Source: Microvirga antarctica
GTDB taxonomy: Bacteria > Pseudomonadota > Alphaproteobacteria > Rhizobiales > Beijerinckiaceae
Length of the DNA stretch: 64,000 nucleotides
Reading direction: 5' to 3'
Assembly (NCBI RefSeq): GCF_017921815.1
Contig: NZ_JAGEMM010000002.1
Location: 682,001 to 746,000, forward strand
The stretch's first letter is position 1. Every line of letters begins with the position of its first letter. The notes beneath the pieces were generated by a model. It was not told the origin of the DNA. It was given only the letters and a program-made list of their open reading frames with translations, and searched no databases. Shown here piece after piece: positions 49,271-60,264 of this stretch. The position numbers and the translations under genes are program-made.

Positions 49271-50494
49271 CTAGCAATAGCGCGCGAGGCGAATGATCCG
49301 GCACGGATCGCCCGCCCGTGCGGCAGTGGCGTGCGGGGCTCGCACAAGCAACGCGTCAGACCTGGCCAGAACGGCGAGCATGGATGAATCCTGGACCGCG
49401 TGCGGCGTAACGACAGGCGGTCCCGCATCAGTCATGAGGAGTGAGGCGCGCATGTAATCCTGCCGGTCGCCATTGGCCGGGAGATCCGCGCCGAGAATCG
49501 CCCCCTCCGTTTGATCGCTGCCGAAATCAGGCCGCGCCAGCATCTTGTGAATGGCGGGCACGAGAAACAGGATCGCGCAGACGAGCGACGAGACAGGGTT
49601 TCCGGGCAGTCCGAGAAGGGCGGTGGAACCCAGCTGGCCGTGCATGAGCGGCTTTCCCGGCCGCAACGCCACGCGCCAGAAACCCAGCGCCATCCCGCGA
49701 CGGGCAAGGGCCTGCTGGACGAGATCGTGGTCCCCCACGGAGGCACCGCCGAGCGTCACGAGCATGTCGGCGCGAGCCGTTTGCGCACCTGTGATCTTCT
49801 CATCGAGCGAAGAGAGTGTGTCGCCCGCGATGCCGAGATCGGTGACCTCGGCCCCGGCTTTCTCAGCCATGGCCACAAGGGCCGGAAGGCTGGCGGCGGT
49901 GATCTGATCCGGGCCCGGAACCTCTCCCGGCAGCACGAGTTCGTCGCCGGTCGCGAGGATCGCAATGCGGGGCCTACGTCGGACTTTCAGGTGACCGTGG
50001 CCCATGGCGGCTGCGAGAGCGATGTCGCGGGCATCTAAAAGTCGACCGGACGACAGCAGCACCTCGCCGGCCTTGAAATCGAGGCCGGCCGGCCGGATGT
50101 GCCGTCCTTGCGCCGAAGCTTCGAGGATCGAAACTGCGTCGCCGCCGGCCTGCGTATTCTCCTGCATGACAATGGTGTCGGCGCCTTCGGGGACTGGCGC
50201 GCCGGTGAAAATGCGCACCGCCTGACCAGCGCTCATCGATCCGGAAAATCGCTGTCCTGCGGCGCTTGTTCCCACAACGTTCAGTCGGGCAGGGATCGTT
50301 GCAAGGTCCGAAAATCGGACCGCGTAGCCATCCATCGCGGAGGCCGAAAAAGGCGGCTGGTCGCGCAGCGCCGCCACATTGTCGGCCAGAACACGCCCGG
50401 TGGCTTGAGACAGCGCCACGTCCTCGGCCTCGGTCGGTCCCGCAATTCCCGCAAGGACGTTCCGGAGCGCATCCGCCACCGCAAGGAGCGTCAT
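49271..50494 (-). CDS. moeA: Molybdopterin molybdotransferase
   Basis: A 407-residue MoeA that inserts molybdate into adenylated molybdopterin. It has [15 protein letters not shown] near residue 47, [18 protein letters not shown] near 92, the active-site [14 protein letters not shown] near 228, and [11 protein letters not shown] near 290. The C-terminal domain IV is complete. Its start overlaps the moaC stop by 4 bases. In many alphaproteobacteria lexA follows moeA directly; here the next gene downstream in the same direction is 19.5 kb away, beyond the RTX island. Confidence 0.96.
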   Translation of the reverse strand: MTLLAVADALRNVLAGIAGPTEAEDVALSQATGRVLADNVAALRDQPPFSASAMDGYAVRFSDLATIPARLNVVGTSAAGQRFSGSMSAGQAVRIFTGAPVPEGADTIVMQENTQAGGDAVSILEASAQGRHIRPAGLDFKAGEVLLSSGRLLDARDIALAAAMGHGHLKVRRRPRIAILATGDELVLPGEVPGPDQITAASLPALVAMAEKAGAEVTDLGIAGDTLSSLDEKITGAQTARADMLVTLGGASVGDHDLVQQALARRGMALGFWRVALRPGKPLMHGQLGSTALLGLPGNPVSSLVCAILFLVPAIHKMLARPDFGSDQTEGAILGADLPANGDRQDYMRASLLMTDAGPPVVTPHAVQDSSMLAVLARSDALLVRAPHATAARAGDPCRIIRLARYC

Positions 50495-50967
50495 GGCTTC
50501 TCGTAGGTCCCGGAGCGCCCGCCGCTTTTGGCGCGAACCTGCACGGCCTCGATGCGCATGCCGCGATCGGCGGCCTTGACCATGTCGTAGATCGTCAGGC
50601 AGGCCACGGACACCGCCGTCAGTGCCTCCATCTCGACACCGGTCTGGCCCGCCACCTTGACCTCGGCGGTGACGCGAACGCCCGGAAGGCCCTCGTCGAG
50701 TTGGCAGTCGACGGAGATCTTCGTGATGAGAAGGGGGTGGCAGAGCGGGATCAAATCATGGGTGCGTTTGGCCGCCATGATGCCTGCGAGACGCGCCGTG
50801 CCCAGCACGTCGCCCTTCTTCGCATCGCCCTGACGGATCAAGGCGAGGGTTTCGGGCTGCATCACGATGCAACCCTCGGCTACCGCCACCCGGTGGGTCA
50901 CCGGCTTGCCGGACACGTCCACCATGTTGGCCTCACCGGTGGCATCGAGGTGGGTGAGGGTGGTCAT
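50491..50967 (-). CDS. moaC: Cyclic pyranopterin monophosphate synthase accessory protein
   Basis: A 158-residue MoaC, which with MoaA forms cyclic pyranopterin monophosphate in molybdenum cofactor synthesis. It shows [20 protein letters not shown] at the start, [18 protein letters not shown], the active-site [11 protein letters not shown] near residue 72, and [20 protein letters not shown]. It overlaps trpC upstream and moeA downstream by 4 bases each (ATGA), so the trp and molybdenum-cofactor genes are translated as one coupled run. Confidence 0.97.
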   Translation of the reverse strand: MTTLTHLDATGEANMVDVSGKPVTHRVAVAEGCIVMQPETLALIRQGDAKKGDVLGTARLAGIMAAKRTHDLIPLCHPLLITKISVDCQLDEGLPGVRVTAEVKVAGQTGVEMEALTAVSVACLTIYDMVKAADRGMRIEAVQVRAKSGGRSGTYEKP

Positions 50968-51764
50968 GCGGGCTCGCCGAAGAGCAGGCGATGGGTGGCG
51001 GCCGCCACATCCTGCTGGCGCATCAGGCTCTCGCCCACCAGACAGGTCCTGATGCCGACGCGCGCGAGCCGGGTCATGTCTTCGCGGGTGAAGACACCGC
51101 TCTCGCCGACGATGATACGGTCGGCCGGAATCAGCGGCGCAAGTTCCTCGCTGACGGAAAGCGAGACCTCGAAAGTGCGCAGGTTCCGGTTGTTGATGCC
51201 GATCAGTTTCGTGCCCAGCGGCAGCGCCCGGTCGAGCTCGGATCTGTCGTGAACCTCCACGAGGACGTCCATGGCGAGCCCGTGTGCGACATCAATCAGG
51301 GCGCGCGCCTCCTCATCGGTGACGCTGGCCATGATGACGAGGATGCAGTCGGCGCCCCACGCGCGCGCCTCGTAGACCTGATAGGGATCGAACAGGAAAT
51401 CCTTGCGCAGGGCGGGCAGGCCGGAGGCGTCGCGGGCCATTGTCAGATAGTCAGGCTTGCCCTGGAATGAGGGCCCGTCGGTCAGAACCGACAGACAGGT
51501 AGCCCCACCCGCCGCATAGGCTCTGGCCAATGCCGGAGGATCGAAATCCGGGCGGATCAATCCCTTCGACGGGCTCGCCTTCTTGATCTCGGCGATGAGG
51601 GCAGGCCGACCCGCCTTCAGATGCTTTTCGATGGCCGCCGAAAAGCCACGGGGCGCTGAGGCCGCACTGGCGAGGCGTTCGATTTCACCCTGTGGAACGG
51701 CCGCTTTCGCGGCGGCGATTTCCTGTCGCTTGTAGGCTTCGATGCGGGCGAGTACGTCGCTCAT
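50964..51764 (-). CDS. trpC: Indole-3-glycerol phosphate synthase
   Basis: A 266-residue TIM-barrel enzyme closing the indole ring in tryptophan synthesis. It has the N-terminal helix [17 protein letters not shown], the active-site strands with [13 protein letters not shown] near residue 53, [19 protein letters not shown] near 119, [21 protein letters not shown] and [12 protein letters not shown]. It is the monofunctional form without a fused PRA isomerase domain, as expected for alphaproteobacteria. It lies 18 bases after trpD. Confidence 0.97.
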   Translation of the reverse strand: MSDVLARIEAYKRQEIAAAKAAVPQGEIERLASAASAPRGFSAAIEKHLKAGRPALIAEIKKASPSKGLIRPDFDPPALARAYAAGGATCLSVLTDGPSFQGKPDYLTMARDASGLPALRKDFLFDPYQVYEARAWGADCILVIMASVTDEEARALIDVAHGLAMDVLVEVHDRSELDRALPLGTKLIGINNRNLRTFEVSLSVSEELAPLIPADRIIVGESGVFTREDMTRLARVGIRTCLVGESLMRQQDVAAATHRLLFGEPA

Positions 51765-51782
51765 GGGTTCGGCCTCTTCGGG

Positions 51783-52796
51783 TCAGGCGTTCGAGGCTTC
51801 GACAAGGCGATCGAGGGTTGCGCGCGCAGCGCCGCTATCAAGCGCCCGTGCAGCCCGGTCGAGCCCGTCCCGCAGATCGGTGGCCTGCTCCGCAATGACA
51901 AGGGACGCGGCGGCGTTCAGCAGTGCGATATCCCGGTAGGGGATCCGCACGCCGTCGAGCACGGCGCGAAGCTGCGCGGCATTATGCGCCGGGTCGGCGC
52001 CCTTCAGGTCCTCGAGCCGGGCTATCGGCAGGCCGACCTCCTCGGGGGTGACGGTGAATCGGCGGATGCGGCCATCCTCCAGCGCCGCCACATGCGTGGG
52101 GCCGGTGGTGGTCATCTCGTCGAGCCCGTCGGAGCCATAGACGGCCCAGACCCGCTTGGAGCCCAGTTCCTTCAACACCTGCGTCAAAGGCTCGAGCCAG
52201 ACTTCCGAGAAAACGCCGAGGAGCTGCCGGGAGACGCTGGCCGGGTTGGAGAGCGGGCCGAGCAGATTGAAGATCGTGCGGGTGCCAAGCTCCACCCGGA
52301 CGGGCGCCACATGCCGCATGGCGGCGTGATGCGTCTGGGCGAACATGAAGCATAGCCCGGCCTCGCGCAGGCAGCGCTGCAGGCCAGCCGCTTCGAGTCC
52401 GAGTTTCACGCCCAACGCCGACAGCACATCCGCCGTACCGGATTTCGACGACGCCGCCCGGTTGCCGTGCTTGGCGACAGGAACGCCGGTCGCTGCCACG
52501 ATGATGGCGGCGAGCGTCGAGATATTGTAGCTGCCGGAGTGATCGCCGCCGGTGCCGACAATATCCATGGCGTTTGCCGGCGCCTCGACCTTCGTCATCC
52601 GGCCGCGCATGGCCGACACCGCGCCGACGATTTCCTCGAGCCCTTCGCCGCGCACCCGAAGCGCCATCAGAAACGCTCCACTTTGCGCAGGCGTCACCTG
52701 GCCCGACAGAATGTCGTCAAAGGCGGAACGCGCCTCTTCGCGGGTGAGCGAGGCGCCGGTGGCGACCTTGGCGAGGTAGGATTTGAAGGATTCCAT
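51783..52796 (-). CDS. trpD: Anthranilate phosphoribosyltransferase
   Basis: A 337-residue enzyme that joins anthranilate to PRPP. The PRPP-binding [18 protein letters not shown] is near residue 80, the substrate site is [21 protein letters not shown] near 107, followed by [10 protein letters not shown] and [11 protein letters not shown]. The ATG at 52796 gives the family start [11 protein letters not shown]; the longer frame to 52868 overlaps trpG. It is 5 bases after the trpG stop. Confidence 0.96.
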   Translation of the reverse strand: MESFKSYLAKVATGASLTREEARSAFDDILSGQVTPAQSGAFLMALRVRGEGLEEIVGAVSAMRGRMTKVEAPANAMDIVGTGGDHSGSYNISTLAAIIVAATGVPVAKHGNRAASSKSGTADVLSALGVKLGLEAAGLQRCLREAGLCFMFAQTHHAAMRHVAPVRVELGTRTIFNLLGPLSNPASVSRQLLGVFSEVWLEPLTQVLKELGSKRVWAVYGSDGLDEMTTTGPTHVAALEDGRIRRFTVTPEEVGLPIARLEDLKGADPAHNAAQLRAVLDGVRIPYRDIALLNAAASLVIAEQATDLRDGLDRAARALDSGAARATLDRLVEASNA

Positions 52797-52801
52797 GAGG
52801 C

Positions 52802-53443
52802 TCAGCTTGCTGAAGAGGGGGCGCTCGCGCGCTGATTGTCGGGATGTGCGCGAGACCTGGCATTCCACGCCCCCGCAAGATCGAAGAAGTTGCGCATGAT
52901 CGTCACGCCATGCTCGGACAGGATGCTCTCCGGATGGAACTGCACCCCGTGAAGGGGAAAATCGCGATGCGACAGGCCCATGATCAGCCCGTCGCTGGTC
53001 TGGGCCGTCACGGTCAAATCCGGCGGGCAGGAGGAGCGTTCGACGATCAGCGAATGGTAGCGCGTGGCCTTGAAGGGACCGTTGATGCCGCGGAAGACCG
53101 ACTGGCCCCCGTGCTCAACTTCTGAAACTTTCCCATGCATCGGCAGGGGCGCGCGTGAAACCGTACCGCCAAAAGCCTGACCGATCGTCTGCAGGCCGAG
53201 GCACACGCCGAAGAGCGGGATCGTCGGTCCTGCGCGCGTGACGAGATCGAGGCAGATGCCGGCCTCGTTCGGCGTGCAGGGACCCGGCGACAGGATGATG
53301 GCGTCCGGGCGATCGGCGAGGATCTCGTCCGTGGTGATGGCGTCATTGCGTACCACGTCGACGCTGGTCACGAGCGGACCAAGCAGATGCACCAGGTTCC
53401 AGGTGAAGCTGTCGTAATTGTCGATGACGAGGACGCGGGTCAT
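52802..53443 (-). CDS. trpG: Anthranilate synthase component II (glutamine amidotransferase)
   Basis: A 213-residue class I amidotransferase supplying ammonia to TrpE. It starts [20 protein letters not shown], the oxyanion segment is [12 protein letters not shown], the catalytic cysteine lies in [16 protein letters not shown] near residue 83, and the His-Glu pair is in GVQFHPES near residue 173. The start at 53443 is clear; an in-frame upstream extension overlaps trpE. TrpE and TrpG are separate here, unlike the TrpEG fusion of Rhizobiaceae, which argues against that family as source. The product could also serve folate synthesis. Confidence 0.95.
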   Translation of the reverse strand: MTRVLVIDNYDSFTWNLVHLLGPLVTSVDVVRNDAITTDEILADRPDAIILSPGPCTPNEAGICLDLVTRAGPTIPLFGVCLGLQTIGQAFGGTVSRAPLPMHGKVSEVEHGGQSVFRGINGPFKATRYHSLIVERSSCPPDLTVTAQTSDGLIMGLSHRDFPLHGVQFHPESILSEHGVTIMRNFFDLAGAWNARSRAHPDNQRASAPSSAS

Positions 53444-53489
53444 GACGCGACGTTTGCGTATGGGGAACGCGGGGTCAAGGGACGCGTCT

Positions 53490-55013
53490 TCATTGGCCGA
53501 GCCTCGCACGGCTTGCGAACCGGACCGCGTCCTCCGCCGCGCGAAACAGCGCCTTGGCCTTGTTGACGCATTCCTGCTGCTCGGATGCGGGATCGGAATC
53601 ATAGACGATGCCGGCGCCGGCCTGCACGGCCATGCGCCCGTCCTTCACAAGGGCGGTGCGCAGAACGATGCAGGTATCCATCTCGCCATTGGCCCCGAAA
53701 TAGCCGATGCACCCGCCATAGGGACCGCGCTTGTGCTTTTCCAGATCGTCGATGATCTGCATCGCGCGCACCTTCGGCGCACCCGACACGGTGCCGGCGG
53801 GAAAGCCAGCCACCAGTGCCTGCAGGGCGTCGTGGCGCGGGTCCAGGCGACCCTCCACGTTCGACACGATGTGCATCACCTGGCTGTAGAACTCGAGGAA
53901 GAATGAATCGGTGACTGTGACCGAGCCCATCTCGGCGACCCGACCCACGTCATTGCGGCCGAGATCGAGCAGCATCAAGTGCTCGGCGCGTTCCTTCTGG
54001 TCCGCGAGCAGCGAATCCGCATGCGCCTTGTCCTCGGCCGCCGTCGCCCCACGGGGCCGCGTACCGGCGATAGGCCGGATCGTCACCTTGCCGTCGCGCA
54101 CGCGCACCAGAATTTCCGGCGACGAGCAGACGATCTGGAAATCCTCGAAATCGAGATAGCAGAGGAAGGGCGCGGGATTGATCCGCCGCAGCGACCGATA
54201 GAGCGCGAAGGCCGGAAGCGGGAAGGCGGATTCGAAGCGCTGGGAGAGTACGACCTGGAAGATGTCGCCCGCCCGGATGTAATCCTTGGCAGTGGCCACC
54301 ATCGCCTCGAACTCGGCCGGGCTGGTGTTTGAGACCGGCGGCTCGAAATCGATCGCGCGCGGGTCCGTCCGCGTGTCGAGGGGCAGGGGCCGCTCGAGCG
54401 CTGTCGTCACCTCGTCCAACCGCAGGAGGGCCGACTCGTAGGCGGTCTTTGCCGAGACGCCCGGCTGGACGCGCACGGGCGTGATCAGTGAAATCTCGTC
54501 CTTCACCCCATCGAACACGACCATGACCGTCGGGCGGATCAGGATGGCGTCGGGAACCTGCAGCACATCGGCGTTCGGCTCCGCCAGGCGCTCCATCTGG
54601 CGCACCATGTCGTAGCCGAGATAACCGAAGAGCCCGGCCGCCATGGGGGGTAGCTCGTCTCCGAGCGGCAGGGCGCTTTCCTCAATCAGGCTGCGAAGGC
54701 TGTCCAGCGGCGAACCCGCGAGAGGTTCGAACGCACCTGTCCGCGCGAGGGCCTGCCGGTCGATGGAGGCGACGCCATCCTGGCAGCGCCAGATCAGATC
54801 GGGATCGAGGCCGATCATCGAGAAGCGGCCGCGAACCGCGCCTCCTTCAACAGATTCGAGCAGAAAGGCAGGGCCCCTCCGCTCGTGACGGAGTTTCAGA
54901 AACGCCGCGACGGGAGTCAGCAGATCCCCCACCAGGGTCGTGCGGACCACGCCGGATTCGCCGGCCGCGTAGGCTCTCGCGAAGGTGTCGAATTCCGGCA
55001 TGGCGAGGGACAT
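53490..55013 (-). CDS. trpE: Anthranilate synthase component I
   Basis: A 507-residue chorismate-using enzyme, the committed step to tryptophan. The feedback-inhibition motif LLES (AFLLESVEGG) is present near residue 50, with GRFSMIGLDPDLIW after it. The catalytic half has GDIFQVVLSQRFE, PIAGTRPRGAT, LLDLGRNDVGRVAEMGSV and GGCIGYFGANGEMDTCIVLRT, with the chorismate and Mg residues in place. It lies 4 bases after ppiD and 46 bases before trpG. No leader peptide or attenuator is visible, so regulation is probably by feedback and from the ppiD promoter. Confidence 0.97.
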   Translation of the reverse strand: MSLAMPEFDTFARAYAAGESGVVRTTLVGDLLTPVAAFLKLRHERRGPAFLLESVEGGAVRGRFSMIGLDPDLIWRCQDGVASIDRQALARTGAFEPLAGSPLDSLRSLIEESALPLGDELPPMAAGLFGYLGYDMVRQMERLAEPNADVLQVPDAILIRPTVMVVFDGVKDEISLITPVRVQPGVSAKTAYESALLRLDEVTTALERPLPLDTRTDPRAIDFEPPVSNTSPAEFEAMVATAKDYIRAGDIFQVVLSQRFESAFPLPAFALYRSLRRINPAPFLCYLDFEDFQIVCSSPEILVRVRDGKVTIRPIAGTRPRGATAAEDKAHADSLLADQKERAEHLMLLDLGRNDVGRVAEMGSVTVTDSFFLEFYSQVMHIVSNVEGRLDPRHDALQALVAGFPAGTVSGAPKVRAMQIIDDLEKHKRGPYGGCIGYFGANGEMDTCIVLRTALVKDGRMAVQAGAGIVYDSDPASEQQECVNKAKALFRAAEDAVRFASRARLGQ

Positions 55014-55017
55014 GGCG

Positions 55018-56919
55018 CTACAGATCGCTGTTGCCGGTCGCCTGTCTCAGCGCCTGCTGGTTGATGGTGACGCCGAGATCCTGGCGGACTTTGGCGATGT
55101 ATTCGTTGATCAGGTCGTCCGCCATGCTGTTCTTGAGCTGGGTGGCCACTTTGTCGGCTTCCTGTGTCGTTGTGACGAAAGTGGGGGCCGTCGCTGCGGT
55201 GACCTTGAAGACCGCGCGTCCCCCGGCGCCATTGGCGACATTGCCGCCCTTGTCGACGGGCACGGCGAAGATCCGGTTGACCGCCTCGGCCGAGAGATCA
55301 TCCTTGGCAGCGTTGCGCGCGAGGTCGTCCGCCTGTTTCACCGGGGCGCCTGCTTCCTTGGCAACAACGTCCATCGCCTCTCCCTTATCGAGACGTTCCG
55401 TCAGAAGCCGCGCCTTCTGGGACAGGCGCTGGGCCACTTCCTCATCGCGCCACAACCCGGCCACCTGCTCGCGCACCTCGTCCAGCGACTTCTCGCGCGC
55501 GGGATCGATCGCCGTCACATCGTACCAGACATACCCGCCATTGGCGACGCGCAGGGGCTCGTTGTCGGCGCCAAAATCGGAGGCGAAAATCGCCTTCAGC
55601 AGGGCGTCGCGTTCCGGCAGGGTGACCGCGGCGCCGGACTTGTCCAGGCCCGCATTGTCGACAGCAGGAATCTGCACGAGCGTCAGGCCCTTGCCCTTGG
55701 CGATTTCGGCGAGGGGGCGCGCGCCGGCGCGTTGGTCCTCGATCGCGTCATGGACGGCTTCGATTTCCGCCTTGGCGCGCGACTGGGCGAGTTCGGTCCG
55801 GATGTCTGCCGCAACCTCTTCGAAGGGGCGTACGGTCTCTGGCTGGATGTCGGTGACGCGCACGATGACCGGTCCGAAGCGCCCGGCGATCGGAGCGCTG
55901 ACCGCGTCCTTGTCGAGCGCGAAGGCTGCTGCGGCGACGGCCTGGTCAAGCATCTCGGTCTTGGCGAATGTGCCGAGGTCGAGATCCGCCGGGGCGATGG
56001 CGCGCTCCAAGGCGACAGCGTCGAAGGTCGCGCCCTCTTTCATCTTGGCCGCTGCGGCATCGGCCTCCGCCTGGCTGGGGAAGGTCATCTGCTGCACGGT
56101 GCGCCGTTCAGGAGTGCCGAACTTGCCCTTTTCCTGCTCGTACCGGGCGCGAGCATCGGCCTCGGTGATCGAGGCGGGCTGGGCGAGGGTCGTGGCGTCG
56201 ACGGCCAAAACCGATACCGCCCGGAACTCGGGCGCCTGGAACGATGCCTTGCGGTCATTGTAGAAAGCCTGGAGCTGCTCCGGCGTCGGCGCCGGGATCT
56301 CGCCCGCAGCTTCCGGTGTCAGCAGGAAGTAGGCGGCGGCGCGGCGCTCGCTGGTATAGCGGTGGAGGGCATCCTGCGCCGCAATCGGGACGGTGAGGTC
56401 GCCGGCTAGCGCCTCGGCCAGATGAATGCGCGCCATGGCGGCGCGCTGCTCGCGCAGGAAGGCGGGCTCGGCGAGCGAGGCATTGCGCAGGGCCTGATCA
56501 AACAGCGCCCGGTTGAACTGACCATCGGGGCCGCGGAAATTCGGATCCTCGAGGATGGACCGCGCCACGGCCTGGTCGGGCAGGCTGAGACCGAGGGCCT
56601 TCGCCTGCTCGGTCATCACCGCTTCCGTCACCAGATTGGACAGCACTCGCTGGTCGATGCCGAACGTGCGGGCCTGCTCCGGCGTGATCACCGTCCGGAA
56701 CTGCCGGCCAAGCCGCTGCAATTCATTGGTATAGGCGGTGCGGACCTGGTCGACCGAGACCGGGGTCTTGCCGACCTGGGCCACGACGGTGGGCGGCGCA
56801 TTGCGGAAAATGTCGCCGATGCCCCAGATGGCGAAGCTGATGATCAGAAACCCGAAAAGGATCGTGGCGATGATCTTGCCGACCAGGCTCTGCCCGGCGG
56901 TGCGTATTCCTCGAAGCAT
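55018..56919 (-). CDS. ppiD: Periplasmic peptidyl-prolyl isomerase/chaperone (PpiD/SurA-N type)
   Basis: A 633-residue protein anchored by one N-terminal membrane segment (IIATILFGFLIISFAIWGIG, residues about 16-35). A SurA-like chaperone domain follows (VAQVGKTPVSVDQVRTAY to about residue 165), with a degenerate parvulin domain (residues about 255-360, RRTVQQMTFPSQAEADAAA, FAKTEML, FGPVIVRVTDIQPE) and a C-terminal helical part. It assists folding of exported proteins at the inner membrane. It is the first gene of the minus-strand trp/mo unit and divergent from tpiA. Confidence 0.9.
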   Translation of the reverse strand: MLRGIRTAGQSLVGKIIATILFGFLIISFAIWGIGDIFRNAPPTVVAQVGKTPVSVDQVRTAYTNELQRLGRQFRTVITPEQARTFGIDQRVLSNLVTEAVMTEQAKALGLSLPDQAVARSILEDPNFRGPDGQFNRALFDQALRNASLAEPAFLREQRAAMARIHLAEALAGDLTVPIAAQDALHRYTSERRAAAYFLLTPEAAGEIPAPTPEQLQAFYNDRKASFQAPEFRAVSVLAVDATTLAQPASITEADARARYEQEKGKFGTPERRTVQQMTFPSQAEADAAAAKMKEGATFDAVALERAIAPADLDLGTFAKTEMLDQAVAAAAFALDKDAVSAPIAGRFGPVIVRVTDIQPETVRPFEEVAADIRTELAQSRAKAEIEAVHDAIEDQRAGARPLAEIAKGKGLTLVQIPAVDNAGLDKSGAAVTLPERDALLKAIFASDFGADNEPLRVANGGYVWYDVTAIDPAREKSLDEVREQVAGLWRDEEVAQRLSQKARLLTERLDKGEAMDVVAKEAGAPVKQADDLARNAAKDDLSAEAVNRIFAVPVDKGGNVANGAGGRAVFKVTAATAPTFVTTTQEADKVATQLKNSMADDLINEYIAKVRQDLGVTINQQALRQATGNSDL

Positions 56920-56994
56920 CGGTAAATCCGTTCCCTGAAACTCGTTACAGACGCCGATAGCCGATCAGAGGCGCGGCGAAAAGGGCAAGACGTG

Positions 56995-57023
56995 TTGAAA
57001 GACGCCCCTTGCCTCTGCTAGTG
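56995..57023 (+). promoter_or_regulatory. Candidate tpiA promoter
   Basis: TTGAAA (56995-57000) and CTAGTG (57018-57023) are spaced by 17 bases in the 135-bp divergent region between ppiD and tpiA, about 30 bases before the tpiA ATG. The -35 box is good, the -10 box poor. Confidence 0.4.
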
Positions 57024-57054
57024 CGTGTGACTTGAGCCTGACAGGAGTGCCCGA

Positions 57055-57822
57055 ATGAGCGTCGAACCGCCGCGCCCGCTGGTCGCCGGGAACTGGAAAA
57101 TGAATGGCCTGAAGGCCCAGACGGCTGTTCTGACCGAGATTCTGGCAGGCTACGTTCCGGCCTTGCGGAGCAGGGTCGACCTCGCAATTTGCCCTCCGGC
57201 GACCCTGGTGGGGCGTTTCACAGAGATGGCGGCCGGCTCCGCTATCGGGATCGGAGGACAGGATTGCCACGCGAAGGCGGCCGGAGCCTTCACGGGCGAT
57301 CTGTCGGCCGAGATGCTGGCGGATATGGGTGCGACCTATGTACTCGTCGGCCACTCGGAGCGGCGCCAGTACCATGGGGAGACCGATTCCGAGGTCGCCG
57401 CGAAGGCATTGGCGGCCCATCGCGCCGGCCTGGTCGCCATTGTCTGCATCGGCGAAACGAAGGATGAGCGCGAGGCCGGCAAGACCCTCGACGTGGTGCG
57501 CACGCAACTGGCAGGCTCGGTTCCTGACGGCTCGACGAGCCAGAACCTCATCGTCGCCTACGAGCCGGTCTGGGCCATCGGCACCGGTCTGACCCCGACC
57601 GCTTCCGACGTGGAGGAGGTTCACGCGGTCATTCGCGCCTCGCTCGGGGCGTTGGTCGGAGCCGAGGAGCAGGGCCGTGTGCGAATTCTCTATGGCGGTT
57701 CGGTCAAGCCGTCGAACGCGGCCGAATTGATGGCGGTTCCGAACGTCAACGGGGCGCTGGTGGGAGGTGCGAGCCTGGTGGCGGCCGATTTCCTGGGGAT
57801 CGCCAACGCCTATCACGCATAA
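57055..57822 (+). CDS. tpiA: Triosephosphate isomerase
   Basis: A 255-residue TIM-barrel enzyme interconverting DHAP and glyceraldehyde 3-phosphate. The catalytic lysine is in VAGNWKMNG near residue 13, the electrophilic histidine in [14 protein letters not shown] near residue 99, and the catalytic glutamate in [13 protein letters not shown] near residue 170, followed by the phosphate loop ([20 protein letters not shown]). Length is normal. GACAGGAG precedes the ATG. It is followed by secG, the usual neighbour. Confidence 0.97.
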   Translation: MSVEPPRPLVAGNWKMNGLKAQTAVLTEILAGYVPALRSRVDLAICPPATLVGRFTEMAAGSAIGIGGQDCHAKAAGAFTGDLSAEMLADMGATYVLVGHSERRQYHGETDSEVAAKALAAHRAGLVAIVCIGETKDEREAGKTLDVVRTQLAGSVPDGSTSQNLIVAYEPVWAIGTGLTPTASDVEEVHAVIRASLGALVGAEEQGRVRILYGGSVKPSNAAELMAVPNVNGALVGGASLVAADFLGIANAYHA

Positions 57823-57989
57823 GGCTCGGCCGGAGGCTGGTGCCGGTCGGAATAGGGGCGGGCATAGCTTGCGGGAAATAGGCGCTTGCAGCCCTTTGAT
57901 CCCGTACACACCTATGCTACAGCCCGGCCAACGAATGGAAAGACGAGCGGTCAGTGCCTTGGCGCGGCCGCTTGAGGTATTTGGAAACG

Positions 57990-58442
57990 ATGCAAACAAT
58001 CCTCATCATTGTCCACCTGATCATTGTCCTGGCGTTGATCTGCGTGGTCCTGCTGCAGCGCTCAGAAGGCGGCGGCATGGGTCTGAGCGGCGGCGGCGGG
58101 GTTTCCGGGTTCATGACCGGCCGCGGGCAGGCCAGTGTGCTAACCCGCGCCACGGCGATCCTGGCGGCCCTCTTCTTCGTCACGAGCCTTGGCCTGACGA
58201 TCATGGCCGGATGGAGCCGGGCGCCCCGTTCGATTCTCGACGGCGCTGCCCCCGCAGCTCCGGCGGGTCAGCAGGCGCCGGCGGGAACGTCGGGCGGCAA
58301 CGTGCTCGAGCAGCTTCAGCGCCTTCAGGGCGACCAGCCGGCAGCACCGGCGACGGGGCTCCCCGCACCGACGTCGCCCGCCTTCCCCGCGCCGACCGCT
58401 CCGGCGGCTCCGGCCGCCCCGCAGGTCCCCCAGTCGCAGTAA
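57990..58442 (+). CDS. secG: Protein-export membrane subunit SecG
   Basis: A 150-residue subunit of the SecYEG translocon. Two membrane segments (ILIIVHLIIVLALICVVLL and TAILAALFFVTSLGLTIMAG) flank the conserved cytoplasmic loop LLQRSEGGGMGLSGGGG. The tail beyond residue 75 is alanine/proline-rich and about 70 residues longer than E. coli SecG, as often in alphaproteobacteria. The ATG at 57990 is chosen because homologues start MQTILIIVH; the in-frame GTG at 57954 adds 12 unlikely residues. Confidence 0.94.
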   Translation: MQTILIIVHLIIVLALICVVLLQRSEGGGMGLSGGGGVSGFMTGRGQASVLTRATAILAALFFVTSLGLTIMAGWSRAPRSILDGAAPAAPAGQQAPAGTSGGNVLEQLQRLQGDQPAAPATGLPAPTSPAFPAPTAPAAPAAPQVPQSQ

Positions 58443-58454
58443 GGCTGACGACCA

Positions 58455-58483
58455 GGGCCGGAGCTTCCGGCCCTTTCTTTTTG
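58455..58483 (+). terminator. Intrinsic terminator after secG
   Basis: AGGGCCGGA (58455-58463) and TCCGGCCCT (58467-58475) form a 9-bp stem with a 3-base loop, followed by TTCTTTTT. It separates tpiA-secG from pyrG, which should therefore have its own promoter within 58484-58549. Confidence 0.88.
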
Positions 58484-58543
58484 TGGATGGTAATCTCGGT
58501 GCTGATTTGGCGTTTGCGAATCGGCACCCTTTCTTTTGGATAG

Positions 58544-60178
<1,635 letters not shown>

Positions 60179-60212
60179 GCGCGACGCAGCCGCGTCGCCT
60201 GGAGATTGCCTC

Positions 60213-60252
60213 CCAAATCGCCGGACCTCGAGGGTCCGGCGATTTGGCTTTC
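60213..60252. terminator. Strong terminator between pyrG and protein D
   Basis: CCAAATCGCCGGACC (60213-60227) pairs perfectly with GGTCCGGCGATTTGG (60233-60247), a 15-bp stem with a 5-base loop, followed by CTTTC. The genes converge here, so it probably works in both directions. Confidence 0.85.
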
Positions 60253-60264
60253 GCTGACATTTCG

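Noticed and set aside
53444..53602. N-terminal extension of TrpG of 53 residues
   Set aside because: It overlaps the end of trpE in another frame and has no similarity to the family; the start at 53443 fits TrpG exactly.
54985..56409. Long plus-strand frames opposite ppiD
   Set aside because: Shadows of the well-supported ppiD gene; low-complexity composition and no ribosome binding site.
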